From assembly GCA_050313295.1 (NCBI GenBank), contig JBNPLD010000028.1: a stretch of 11,064 nt of DNA. One strand, given 5' to 3'. Positions 1 through 8,230 of this stretch are shown in pieces (within the stretch, counting starts at the first letter, position 1; each line of letters opens with the position of its first letter). Source of the stretch: S5-A14a sp022766365 (GTDB taxonomy: Bacteria; Bacillota; Clostridia; Peptostreptococcales; Anaerovoracaceae). The position numbers and the translations under genes were made by a program. The notes beneath the pieces were generated by a model that made no database searches, was not told the origin of the DNA, and saw nothing but the letters and a program-made list of their open reading frames with translations.

Positions 1-69
1 CGGCACGTTATACGAGCATTTAAAGAATTTATAAATGCTGAAAAGGAAGATGAAAATATAGCGAATTAA
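1..69 (+). CDS. C-terminal end of an upstream phage gene (tail assembly chaperone position)
   Basis: Only the last 22 codons and a TAA stop are present. The frame from base 1 is open and encodes a charged tail ending KEDENIAN. The piece is too short for recognition by sequence. The gene directly before the tape measure gene in siphoviruses is normally the tail assembly chaperone (gpG/gpGT type), often made with a programmed frameshift. That identity is inferred from position alone, and no slippery site can be examined here because the body of the gene lies outside the window. Confidence 0.5.
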   Translation, partial: RHVIRAFKEFINAEKEDENIAN

Positions 70-78
70 GATATTGTT

Positions 79-102
79 AAAAGCCCCTATTCAGGGGCTT
101 TT
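79..102 (+). terminator. Intrinsic terminator-like hairpin before the tape measure gene
   Basis: A perfect 10-bp stem (AAAAGCCCCT, then AGGGGCTTTT) closes a 4-base loop, ATTC. The only U-tract is the four T that form the end of the stem, followed by ATAG, so termination is probably partial. It sits between the upstream chaperone-position gene and the tape measure gene. A leaky terminator here would lower tape measure expression relative to the upstream tail genes. Confidence 0.65.
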
Positions 103-134
103 ATAGTGCTTTAATATATAAGTGAGGGGATTAA

Positions 135-2939
135 ATGGCAGGAGACATTAAAGGAATAACAATTGAAATTGATGGTAATACCACCAAGTTGTCAAATGCG
201 TTAAAAGATGTTGAAACCAAATCAAGAGCAACAACCAAATCATTAAGGGAGATAGAAAGAGGGCTTAAATTTAATCCCGGCAACGCGGAACTGGTAACGC
301 AACAGCAAAGGAAACTAAAGGATGCCATTGAAAATACAAAGGAAAAACTCAATGTATTAAGGGAAGCCGATAAGCAAGCCAAAGAACAATTGGCAAATGG
401 AAAACTCGGACAAGAGGAATATGACAAACTCCAGAGAGAAATCATAAAAACAGAAAACAATTTGTCCACATATAGTAACAAGCTCAAAGCATCTAAAGAG
501 GAGCAGAGCAAACTGAAAACTAGCATCTCAGATCTAAAAGACAAGATGAAAGAGACGGGAACAACCACTGAGGATCTGAGCAAAATCATGGGGCAGGATT
601 TTGTCGATGCATTTGAGAAAGGCGAAGGGTCTTCCAAAGATGTAGAAAAAGCAATAAGTAAACTCTCTGAGACAACAGAAAAAGCAACAGCTGAAAACAA
701 GGATCTTGGAAAGTCTTTTGTCGATCTTAATGCTATGACCGAAGTTTTTTCAAAAATCAAAGATGTTGCTGTAGCTGCTTTTGATGCAATATCGGATGCC
801 TGGAAAGAAGTTGATGACAGCCTTGATACAATTGTAACTAAAACCGGTGCATCCGGTAAGACAATGGAGTCATTTAAAGAAAGCTACAAGGATATATATT
901 CAACTATGGCAGTTGACTCTCAGAAGGTTGGAGATGCAATCGGAGAACTTAATACGCAGTTTGGATTCCAGGGCAAAGCTTTAGAAGATGCCAGTAAACA
1001 GCTAATTGCCTATTCTGAAATTAATGGTACTGACGTAACAAATGCATCACAGCAGGCAAAAAAAGCCATTGACCAATTCGGACTATCCGGCAAAGACCTA
1101 GGGAAAGTGCTTGACGTAGTAACGAAAACCGGACAAGAGACAGGTGTATCTGTAGATGTGCTCTTTGATAAAGTAACTCAAGGTGCACCTGTGCTACAAA
1201 GTCTGGGCTTAAGTTTTGATGAATCTGTTGTTTTGATGGGCCGATTTGAAAAGTCAGGACTGGACTCAGGGAAAGCTTTAACATATATGACTAAAGCACA
1301 GGCTGAAGCTGCTAAAGATGGTAAAAGCCTTACTCAAGTGCTTGGTGAATTTTCTGAAAAAGCGAAAACGTCAACAGACCAAACCGCACTTTTAGAGGAA
1401 GCAAATAAGCTCTTTGGTACCAAAGGCGGAGCCTTGATGTTAAAAGCTGTACAAGACGGAAAATTGAATCTTGATGACTTATCAAAGGCGGCTCAAGGTG
1501 CAGAAGGAACTGTAAAGTCAACTTACGAAAATACATTGGATCCCGCTGATAAGTTTACAGTGGCACAAAATAATATAAAGCTTGCTTTAGCTGATGTTGG
1601 TGATACTGTGCAAGGAGCATTAGCACCGGCATTTGAACTTATGGCTAAGGTTATAAAGAAGGTTGTGGATTGGCTAACGGGGCTTAGCCCCGGAGTTAAA
1701 ACAGCAATTACAGCTATTACAGGCATTGTAGTAGCAATTACGGCTGTAATTGCAATTGTCGGTATAATATCGGGAGCTTTTGCAGCACTGGCACCAATTA
1801 TCGCGGGAGTTACAGGGGCCTTTGCAGCGGTAGGAACAGCATTAAGTGGTATGTTCGCATTCGTTGCGGCAAATCCGATTGTTCTCATAATTGCAGCAAT
1901 AGTAGCAGCAATCATTCTGGTAATTAAATATTGGGATGAAATTAAAGCGGCAACACTTTCAGTCTGGACAAGTATTGTTGAATTTTTAACGCCGATAATT
2001 GATGGAATAAAGAACTTCCTAACAACGACATTTAATTCTATAAAAGAAACTATTAATACAATAATGGAAGGAATCAAGGCAATATTTGAATTTATATGGA
2101 ATGCAATAATGCAATTTATACAGTTGGAAATACAAATCATACTCACTATTATTACAACTGTTTGGGAAACAATTAAGACTGTAACGAGTGCTGTATGGGA
2201 AGGAATCAAAACTGTAATCACAACAATTTGGGACTTACTCGTTACCGCATTTAACTTTTATGTAACTACTGTTAGAACTATAATAACCACAGCTTGGGAA
2301 GCAATTAAGACTGTAACAAGTGCTGTATGGAATGCGGTCAAAGGTGTAATAACATCTATATGGGAAGCAATTAAGAATGGCATTTCATCAGCAGCTAATA
2401 CCGTTAAGGGCATAGTAACAAATATATGGAACAGTATAAGTAGCATTACATCAGGAATATGGAACAGTGTATATGGGACTATCTCAGGAGTAGTTAACAA
2501 AATAAGTAGCACTGTATCAAACGTTTTCGGAAGAGTAAAAAGTACAATAAAAGATATCTGGAATGGGATAATAAGTTTCTTCAGGAATATCCATATCCCT
2601 TTACCGCACTTCAAAATTAGCGGCTCTCTAAATCCACTATCGAAAAGTTTCCCACCTAAAATTGGTGTTAGTTGGTATGCTTCAGGAGGAATATTTGACA
2701 AGCCAAGCGTAATCGGCGTAGGAGAAGCCGGAAGTGAAGCGGTTGTACCGACAAAAAAGCTTGATAAATTCTTTGATGATGCACTTAAAAGAGTTCATGG
2801 AGAAGCCGGAAATTCAAATCAATCTCAAAAGGTAGTCATTAACATAGAAAGAATGGAGGTTCGTGATAATTTTGACATCGAAAAAATAGCAAGCAAACTC
2901 GATGAACTGATTAGAAGAAATAGCAGGAGATTCGTATGA
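135..2939 (+). CDS. Phage tail tape measure protein (TP901-type)
   Basis: This 934-residue protein is the ruler for tail length, the scaffold for tail tube assembly, and is probably ejected with DNA. Residues 1-200 are charged and predicted coiled coil. About 235-445 resemble the TP901-type tape measure core (PhageMin_Tail), including the stretch KLFGTKGGALMLKAVQDG. Residues 520-600 are strongly hydrophobic, rich in Ala, Ile and Val, and could span a membrane during DNA entry. From 677 to 809 tryptophans recur at multiples of 11 residues. Near 850-873 is the typical C-terminal signature GGIFDKPSVIGVGEAGSEAV. The Shine-Dalgarno GAGGGGA (124-130) fixes the start at 135. The gene overlaps the next by ATGA. 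At the usual 1.5 angstrom per residue it implies a tail of roughly 140 nm, which is an inference. Long minus-strand reading frames inside it are shadows. Confidence 0.95.
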   Translation: MAGDIKGITIEIDGNTTKLSNALKDVETKSRATTKSLREIERGLKFNPGNAELVTQQQRKLKDAIENTKEKLNVLREADKQAKEQLANGKLGQEEYDKLQREIIKTENNLSTYSNKLKASKEEQSKLKTSISDLKDKMKETGTTTEDLSKIMGQDFVDAFEKGEGSSKDVEKAISKLSETTEKATAENKDLGKSFVDLNAMTEVFSKIKDVAVAAFDAISDAWKEVDDSLDTIVTKTGASGKTMESFKESYKDIYSTMAVDSQKVGDAIGELNTQFGFQGKALEDASKQLIAYSEINGTDVTNASQQAKKAIDQFGLSGKDLGKVLDVVTKTGQETGVSVDVLFDKVTQGAPVLQSLGLSFDESVVLMGRFEKSGLDSGKALTYMTKAQAEAAKDGKSLTQVLGEFSEKAKTSTDQTALLEEANKLFGTKGGALMLKAVQDGKLNLDDLSKAAQGAEGTVKSTYENTLDPADKFTVAQNNIKLALADVGDTVQGALAPAFELMAKVIKKVVDWLTGLSPGVKTAITAITGIVVAITAVIAIVGIISGAFAALAPIIAGVTGAFAAVGTALSGMFAFVAANPIVLIIAAIVAAIILVIKYWDEIKAATLSVWTSIVEFLTPIIDGIKNFLTTTFNSIKETINTIMEGIKAIFEFIWNAIMQFIQLEIQIILTIITTVWETIKTVTSAVWEGIKTVITTIWDLLVTAFNFYVTTVRTIITTAWEAIKTVTSAVWNAVKGVITSIWEAIKNGISSAANTVKGIVTNIWNSISSITSGIWNSVYGTISGVVNKISSTVSNVFGRVKSTIKDIWNGIISFFRNIHIPLPHFKISGSLNPLSKSFPPKIGVSWYASGGIFDKPSVIGVGEAGSEAVVPTKKLDKFFDDALKRVHGEAGNSNQSQKVVINIERMEVRDNFDIEKIASKLDELIRRNSRRFV

Positions 2940-3646
2940 TAGGAAAAGAAAACAGACTTATTTTTAATGGTGTTGATTTTTCAAAATTTGGAGTCATTGA
3001 AGATGTACGAACCCCTTTCATATCAATAACTAACAATACGGGGGAATTACCACAAGATATTGGCGTAAAATTTAGAAACTCCAAATTAAATGGTAAGATT
3101 ATTGAAGTCGATTTAAGATTAATTGAGGAATCAAGGAAACAGGTTCTTGAGAATGAAAACGAAATAAAAAAAGTTCTCATCACGAATGAGCCTAAGAAGC
3201 TTCAAACAAGAGATAACCTTGATACATACTATCTGGCTGTATTAGATGGTGATATAAGCTTTGAAAAATTTTTAACGACGGGGCTTATAACTTTAAAATT
3301 CTTATCTCCGGACGGAATAAAATATGCCAACAAATTGACAAGCGGCTTTACAAACAAAGGTAATATACCGAATCTATCATGGGAAGTGCTTGGAAAAGTT
3401 ACGGCAGATAAAGTAAAACTTGTAAAAAAAAGCACCCTTGAGAAAATAGAAATTGATACATCAACTTTTATAGGCAAGAAAATTATAATTTTGGCAAAAA
3501 TGGAATTAATAAGGTGCAATAACGTTCCAATTATGCAATATCTACATTATGATTCTGACTTCTTCAAACTGGACGTAGGAGAAAATGATATCGAAATTAC
3601 CGGACTGGACATAGACTATATTACAAACAGGGCTAGGTGGATATAA
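2936..3646 (+). CDS. Distal tail protein (Dit; siphovirus tail component family)
   Basis: This 236-residue protein fits the distal tail (Dit) family, which forms the hexameric ring joining the tail tube to the tip and acts as the baseplate hub. Visible support is the N-terminal pattern of a short leader, FNGVDFSKFGVIEDV near residues 10-24, then a beta-rich domain with KIIEVDLRLIEE, and FLSPDGIKYA near residue 125, as in the Sipho_tail family. Its length is close to the usual 230-260. The position between tape measure and Tal genes is diagnostic. The start overlaps the tape measure stop (ATGA), with Shine-Dalgarno AGGAGA at 2925-2930, so translation is probably coupled. The C-terminal half is less conserved and I cannot assign a separate carbohydrate-binding domain to it. 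Confidence 0.88.
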   Translation: MIGKENRLIFNGVDFSKFGVIEDVRTPFISITNNTGELPQDIGVKFRNSKLNGKIIEVDLRLIEESRKQVLENENEIKKVLITNEPKKLQTRDNLDTYYLAVLDGDISFEKFLTTGLITLKFLSPDGIKYANKLTSGFTNKGNIPNLSWEVLGKVTADKVKLVKKSTLEKIEIDTSTFIGKKIIILAKMELIRCNNVPIMQYLHYDSDFFKLDVGENDIEITGLDIDYITNRARWI

Positions 3647-5835
3647 TGAGATATATAGTTTTGGACAGATACGAAAAAAGGCTGAAAAATGCTACAGGCT
3701 TTAATAGTATTAGAAAAGCCATTCCGGGAAAACTTGATACCCTAGAATTTGAAACATATGACAATCACATACAAAAGGACTACAGAATCCTATATCTCGA
3801 TACCAGAAAAAAATGGCGCGAATTTATTGTTTCGGAAATCACAGAAATTCATGATGAATATGGCATATCATACAAAGTATTCTGTGAGAACTCAATCTCC
3901 GAGTTAAGAGATTACTTTATCCTTGATAAAAGGCTACAGGACAGGACAGCACAGCAGGCACTTGATGTGGTATTAGAAGGGACGAACTGGATAGGTAGGT
4001 CAGAAGTTCCGGGAACTGGCTCGAAAGTATTATATAGGCAAAGTGCTTATGAAAGCATTAACGACTTACTTGAAATATATAGCTGTGAAATTGAGACAAA
4101 CATTAAAGTAGTGGGTCATGAAGTCACAGAACGACAGATTGTCCTTAAACCTGAAATTGGTCAAGACAAAGGCAAAAGATTTGCATATAGTAAGGATTTG
4201 CTAAGCATTGAAAGAGTAGTTAAAGATGATATCATAACTGCTCTTTTTGCTTATGGAAAAGGTGAAGAGAAAACGGATAAAGACGGAGACTCGACAGGTT
4301 CTTTCGGAAGAAGGATTGATTTTGCAGAAGTCAATAATGGGAAACCATATATTGAGAACAACGAAGCCAGGAAGCTCTATGGTTTCAGTGGTAGGCATAA
4401 ATATAGAAAAGTGGAATTCGATGACATTACTGACAAAAATGTTCTACTTGCAGAGGCAAAAAAGGTTCTTGAAGAATGTTCAAAACCGAGGGTAACATAT
4501 ACAGCAACTGTGGCAGACTTGAAAAGCTATGGCTATCAAATGGAAGGAGTACTTGAGGGCGATAAAGTAGTAATCCGAGATAAAGAATTATCCCTTGCAC
4601 TAAAGGCGAGGGTAACTCAAATCGAAGAATATCTAGATAATCAGGAAGATACAAAAATTACTCTGGGGAATTTCATTGAACCCTATGGTAAGGCACAACG
4701 AGATATAGAAAAGAAAATATCAAGACTCACAGCAAAGGAAGCAGTATATGATCACATTAGTTCAATGGTTGTAAACGGCGAGGTAAAAACGAAAATTGAA
4801 AAAGTCCTTGAAGCCATAAATAAAGAGTTTATAACTGCAACAACTAATATGTTCTTCGATGTGAATCGTGGCATTGTCTTAACTGATAAGAAGAAAGAAT
4901 CAGACTCAAAGTTTATAGTAGAAATTGGAAGCCACGGTATACGGTTTGCTAATAACAAGCTCAGTAATGGGGGTTGGGATTGGAAATCAGCGATAACATC
5001 AGAAGGAATTGCGGGCGAAAATATTACAACGCATTCCGTTACAGCTAATAAACTTGCATCCGATGTCGGACAGTCTCTGGATTTAAGCTCTAATACGTCA
5101 ATAAGTCTTGTAGTTAAAAATGAAATTAAAGATTTGACGGACGATACATTTCATAGCATAGATAGAGAACTTACAACCGTTGAAGCAAAAATAGAAGATG
5201 TTTCTACAAAAATCGAAAATGCCGTCAATGATTTTAACAGTAAAAATTACGTTGACAAGGATAAGCTACTGGAGGAGATAAAAAAGCTCAATGACGAGCG
5301 TGATAGACTCCTTGAGGAGATGAAAACAGCGCTAAAAACTGAACTCGAGACCAAAGTGACTGCCAACATGGACAAGCTGCAAGAGCAGGTAGACAGCAGC
5401 ATAGATCAGACAGCCGGCCAGCTACGATCTGAAGTGTCAGATAGGTACTACCTGAAGGAGCAGATGGACGCCATCATAAAAGAGCAGTCCACACAACTTA
5501 CGCAGACGGCAAAAGATTTTGAATTTCGCTTCCGAGATTTTGTGCAAGATATAGACTCTGTAAGAGAAGGTGCCAATGCTCGCTTCTCGGAAATGCAGAA
5601 ATATATCCGCTTTGTAGATGGCGAAGTGCAGATTGGAAATCGTCAGTCAAATGTCACATCGGCGTATACCTCCGACGGTATGCAGATAAAAGTTGCGGGT
5701 CAGACAGTGGCAAACTTCTCAAAAGACTTTGCAACCATTAAAAATTTAGAGGTACAAAATCAGCTGAAAATGGGAAGCAAGTGGGCGATACGTCCGGGGA
5801 AGGGCGGTAACCTAAATGATGTATGGATAGGATAG
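3646..5835 (+). CDS. Tail tip protein, Tal / prophage endopeptidase tail family
   Basis: This 729-residue protein forms the tail tip below the Dit ring and contacts the host surface. The N-terminal ~380 residues match the prophage tail/endopeptidase hub family in layout, with a start like RYIVLDRYEKRLKN and a beta-rich body. A middle linker contains TANKLASDVGQSLDLSSN, followed by a long charged coiled coil (about residues 490-630) and a beta-rich C-terminus ending LNDVWIG. No NlpC/P60, lysozyme or peptidase active-site motif is seen, so enzyme activity is not claimed. A GTG at 3637 would add three residues, but ATG at 3646 forms a TAATG junction with the Dit stop and lies five bases after AGGTGG (3635-3640), so it is preferred. 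GC content jumps inside the coiled coil, from 17/60 at 5101-5160 to 32/60 at 5341-5400, suggesting a recombination joint. Confidence 0.88.
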   Translation: MRYIVLDRYEKRLKNATGFNSIRKAIPGKLDTLEFETYDNHIQKDYRILYLDTRKKWREFIVSEITEIHDEYGISYKVFCENSISELRDYFILDKRLQDRTAQQALDVVLEGTNWIGRSEVPGTGSKVLYRQSAYESINDLLEIYSCEIETNIKVVGHEVTERQIVLKPEIGQDKGKRFAYSKDLLSIERVVKDDIITALFAYGKGEEKTDKDGDSTGSFGRRIDFAEVNNGKPYIENNEARKLYGFSGRHKYRKVEFDDITDKNVLLAEAKKVLEECSKPRVTYTATVADLKSYGYQMEGVLEGDKVVIRDKELSLALKARVTQIEEYLDNQEDTKITLGNFIEPYGKAQRDIEKKISRLTAKEAVYDHISSMVVNGEVKTKIEKVLEAINKEFITATTNMFFDVNRGIVLTDKKKESDSKFIVEIGSHGIRFANNKLSNGGWDWKSAITSEGIAGENITTHSVTANKLASDVGQSLDLSSNTSISLVVKNEIKDLTDDTFHSIDRELTTVEAKIEDVSTKIENAVNDFNSKNYVDKDKLLEEIKKLNDERDRLLEEMKTALKTELETKVTANMDKLQEQVDSSIDQTAGQLRSEVSDRYYLKEQMDAIIKEQSTQLTQTAKDFEFRFRDFVQDIDSVREGANARFSEMQKYIRFVDGEVQIGNRQSNVTSAYTSDGMQIKVAGQTVANFSKDFATIKNLEVQNQLKMGSKWAIRPGKGGNLNDVWIG

Positions 5836-5842
5836 GTGAGAT

Positions 5843-7591
5843 ATGGCAGCACCAAGATTAGAACTACAACTAAGCGAATCAAGTATAAATATAAGTAACA
5901 ACACCAGTGTAGTAACTGCGAGCTTATATCTATATGGCAACGGAGAGTCATGGAGTGGATACCAGGAAAGCGGAACGATAGTAATCGATGGGGCTTCTTA
6001 CAGCTTTACATCGTCTTTTTCTAAGTCAGGAACTCAGCTACTGGCGAGCAGATCGAGGACTATAACACATAATTCCGATGGGTCAAGGAGTGTAAGTGTT
6101 AGAGCAAGCTTTGCCACAGGTGGTTTTTATGGCACTGTATCCACATCTAAGAGCATGACTCTTACTACGATACCAAGAGCCACACAGCCGAGCATATCAG
6201 GCACAAGTCTGGGACAAGCGATAACAATAAGGACCCCAAGATACTCAAGCGGATTCACGCATACGCTACGGTATGAGTGGCAAGACAAAAGAGGAACTAT
6301 AGCAACCGGGGTGGGAGATAGCTATACGTGGACAGTACCACTGAACTTTGCTAATGACATTCCGAATGCAACAAGTGGGAGGCTTAACGTGCTATGTGAT
6401 ACATATAACGGCAGTACTCTACTAGGGACTAAATATGACTATGCCACTATGTCCGTGCCGCCAAGTGTGGTGCCAAGCATAGGAAGTGTCAGTCATAGTG
6501 AAGCAGTAGAGGAAGTAAGCAGAGCTTTCGGAAGATATTGCAGAGGACTTTCCAAAATAAATGTGAGTTTGGCCGCAAGTGGAGCATATGGGAGCAAAAT
6601 TACATCATATAGGACTTCACTAGATGGCGTAGTATATAACGACTCAAAATTTCAAACTAACATCATAGAGGGTTCAGGACAGCTTACGATGACGGTAACA
6701 GTAGAAGACTCAAGAAAGAGAACGACTCAAAAAGCAGTACAAATTTATGTACACCCTTACAGTTTTCCTACCATAACGTCCACGTCAATATCACAGTCAG
6801 GGTCTACTACTTACGTAAGAGTCAAGGGGTCTGTAGACTCTGTGGGGGGAAGTAACACAAAAACTCTAAAAGTTTACTATAGGGCAGCAGGAGCTGAAAG
6901 CTGGTCAGTAAAGACAATGACACCAAGCGACTGGAATTTTGATCAGTTGGTATCGATATCGGGCTTAGACTCTACGATAACGTACGAAATTACGCCACAA
7001 ATTGACGATAAGCTCAAAAGCACCAGCAGGTGGCTTGCCACAGGAACGCCTGTAATTTCAAGACTTGCAGGAGGTAAGGGCGTAAGACTTTTTGGAGAAG
7101 CAGAAAAAGAAGGATTCTGGGTTGGAAATATCGACTACACTATAACGGACGATGAATTTAATGTACTAAAAAAGTTAGCAGGTGGGGCGGTTAGACTATA
7201 TGAGATATTAAAACCAGTTGTAGAGACGGTATGGAAAATTCGCAGTAGAAAAGTGCTGAAAGTGTCAAATACAGCTCAGGCTAGCTACGGGAAAGACACT
7301 ATAGTATGTACTCTTAAGCTAACAAAGCCATACACCGAGTATATGGTGTATGGATACGTAGATTGCTCAATTTCTTATGATGGAGCGATGAGCAATGCGC
7401 TTCTCGTATCTGGAGAAAGTGAAGTTGCAGGTGGGTATGTCACTCAGACTTACGCACAATTTGGCGGTGGGTGCGTAACCGCAAGATACGTAAAAACCGG
7501 GCAAGGGGCAACAACTCTGAAACTTGTCAGCTACGGATACGCTGATAAAAGCTATAAATTTAGAGGAAATATCATAGCAGTTGAGATTTAG
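5843..7591 (+). CDS. DUF859-type phage minor structural protein, candidate receptor-binding tip protein
   Basis: This 582-residue protein is rich in Ser, Thr and Gly and almost entirely beta-type in pattern. The N-terminal ~110 residues, with GNGESWSGYQESG and the ISRTITHNSDGSRSV-like pattern (here SRTITHNSDGSRS), match the DUF859 phage minor structural protein family. Residues 113-400 look like several Ig-like beta segments. Residues 408-436 hold a conserved-looking GGKGVRLFGEAEKEGFWVGN, and the last ~110 residues form a separate beta-rich domain. The position between Tal and the lysis genes suggests an exposed tail-tip protein in receptor contact; this is an inference from order. No enzyme motif is seen. 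The start has AGGTGAG at 5834-5840 overlapping the Tal stop, with a very short spacing, so translation is probably coupled to Tal. Confidence 0.82.
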   Translation: MAAPRLELQLSESSINISNNTSVVTASLYLYGNGESWSGYQESGTIVIDGASYSFTSSFSKSGTQLLASRSRTITHNSDGSRSVSVRASFATGGFYGTVSTSKSMTLTTIPRATQPSISGTSLGQAITIRTPRYSSGFTHTLRYEWQDKRGTIATGVGDSYTWTVPLNFANDIPNATSGRLNVLCDTYNGSTLLGTKYDYATMSVPPSVVPSIGSVSHSEAVEEVSRAFGRYCRGLSKINVSLAASGAYGSKITSYRTSLDGVVYNDSKFQTNIIEGSGQLTMTVTVEDSRKRTTQKAVQIYVHPYSFPTITSTSISQSGSTTYVRVKGSVDSVGGSNTKTLKVYYRAAGAESWSVKTMTPSDWNFDQLVSISGLDSTITYEITPQIDDKLKSTSRWLATGTPVISRLAGGKGVRLFGEAEKEGFWVGNIDYTITDDEFNVLKKLAGGAVRLYEILKPVVETVWKIRSRKVLKVSNTAQASYGKDTIVCTLKLTKPYTEYMVYGYVDCSISYDGAMSNALLVSGESEVAGGYVTQTYAQFGGGCVTARYVKTGQGATTLKLVSYGYADKSYKFRGNIIAVEI

Positions 7592-7603
7592 GGGGATAGG
7601 CAT

Positions 7604-8017
7604 ATGACAGCAGAGCTATTAACAACAATCATCACGCTGGTTATAGGATTTATTACTATTGCAGGCTACATAAAGAAGTGGCTTGAAAATTTTGAAAAGC
7701 GTATCGAAGCCAAGTACCAAGCACGGATAGATGACGAGAGTGAGCACACAGCTTTACTGGAGCTTAAGGAGAGGCTGGAGGAACTTATGAAGCGGCTCGA
7801 TGCATCAAACGACCATCTCCGGGACAACTCGGACGGTACACTGGCGCTACTAAGATACAGGCTAAAGGAAGAGACTACCCTTGCACTAGAGCGGGGATAT
7901 ACCACGCTCGGGGAGTACGAGGTAATAACTGAGATGTATAGAGCATATAAAAATTTAGGTGGCAATCATACAGTAGAACACATGTTCGAGGATTATCACG
8001 AGTTACCGATGAAGTAA
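7604..8017 (+). CDS. Small membrane-anchored coiled-coil phage protein, possible lysis accessory
   Basis: This 137-residue protein starts with a single hydrophobic segment (about residues 4-23), then a long charged helix (25-75), then a C-terminal part with YRAYKNLGGNHTVEHMFEDY. That Gly-Gly-Asn stretch followed by an acidic helix and a final LP is common in small proteins beside phage holins of Firmicutes. Their function is not established; a holin partner, antiholin or membrane tether are all possible. AGGGGG at 7590-7595, overlapping the upstream stop codon, is the ribosome binding site. The holin gene begins 15 bases after its stop. The context supports a role in lysis, but no activity can be read from the sequence. 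Confidence 0.75.
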   Translation: MTAELLTTIITLVIGFITIAGYIKKWLENFEKRIEAKYQARIDDESEHTALLELKERLEELMKRLDASNDHLRDNSDGTLALLRYRLKEETTLALERGYTTLGEYEVITEMYRAYKNLGGNHTVEHMFEDYHELPMK

Positions 8018-8032
8018 GAAAGGAGCATAAAA

Positions 8033-8230
8033 ATGACAAAAACATGGGTTAAAGCAGCAGCAGTAAGAGCGATTAAGACGGTGGCACAGACAGCGATAGC
8101 TACGATTGGGAGCACAGCCCTACTCACAGAGGTAGACTGGGCAGTGGTAGGCTCAGCAGCGGCACTTGCAGGGATACTATCTATCCTGACAAGCGTGGCA
8201 GGCTTGCCGGAAGTTAAGGAGGATAAGTAA
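8033..8230 (+). CDS. r1t-like phage holin
   Basis: This 65-residue protein has two hydrophobic segments (about 9-31 and 37-58) joined by a short turn containing EVDW, and a charged C-terminal tail, EVKEDK. Size, the N-terminal basic helix, the VDWAVVGSAAALAGILSILT stretch and location match the r1t holin family of Firmicutes phages. It would form membrane lesions that release or activate the endolysin. The ribosome binding site is AAGGAG at 8020-8025. Its TAA stop overlaps the endolysin ATG (TAATG at 8228-8232), so the two are likely translated together. Confidence 0.88.
   Translation: MTKTWVKAAAVRAIKTVAQTAIATIGSTALLTEVDWAVVGSAAALAGILSILTSVAGLPEVKEDK

Noticed and set aside
131..2701. Long minus-strand reading frames (209, 232 and 147 codons) opposite the tape measure gene
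   Set aside because: They lie fully inside a well-supported + strand gene, lack ribosome binding sites and family features, and arise from its codon bias.
3637..3645. GTG start giving Tal three extra residues
   Set aside because: The GTG lies within the ribosome binding site AGGTGG that serves ATG 3646; the TAATG junction with the Dit stop favours 3646.
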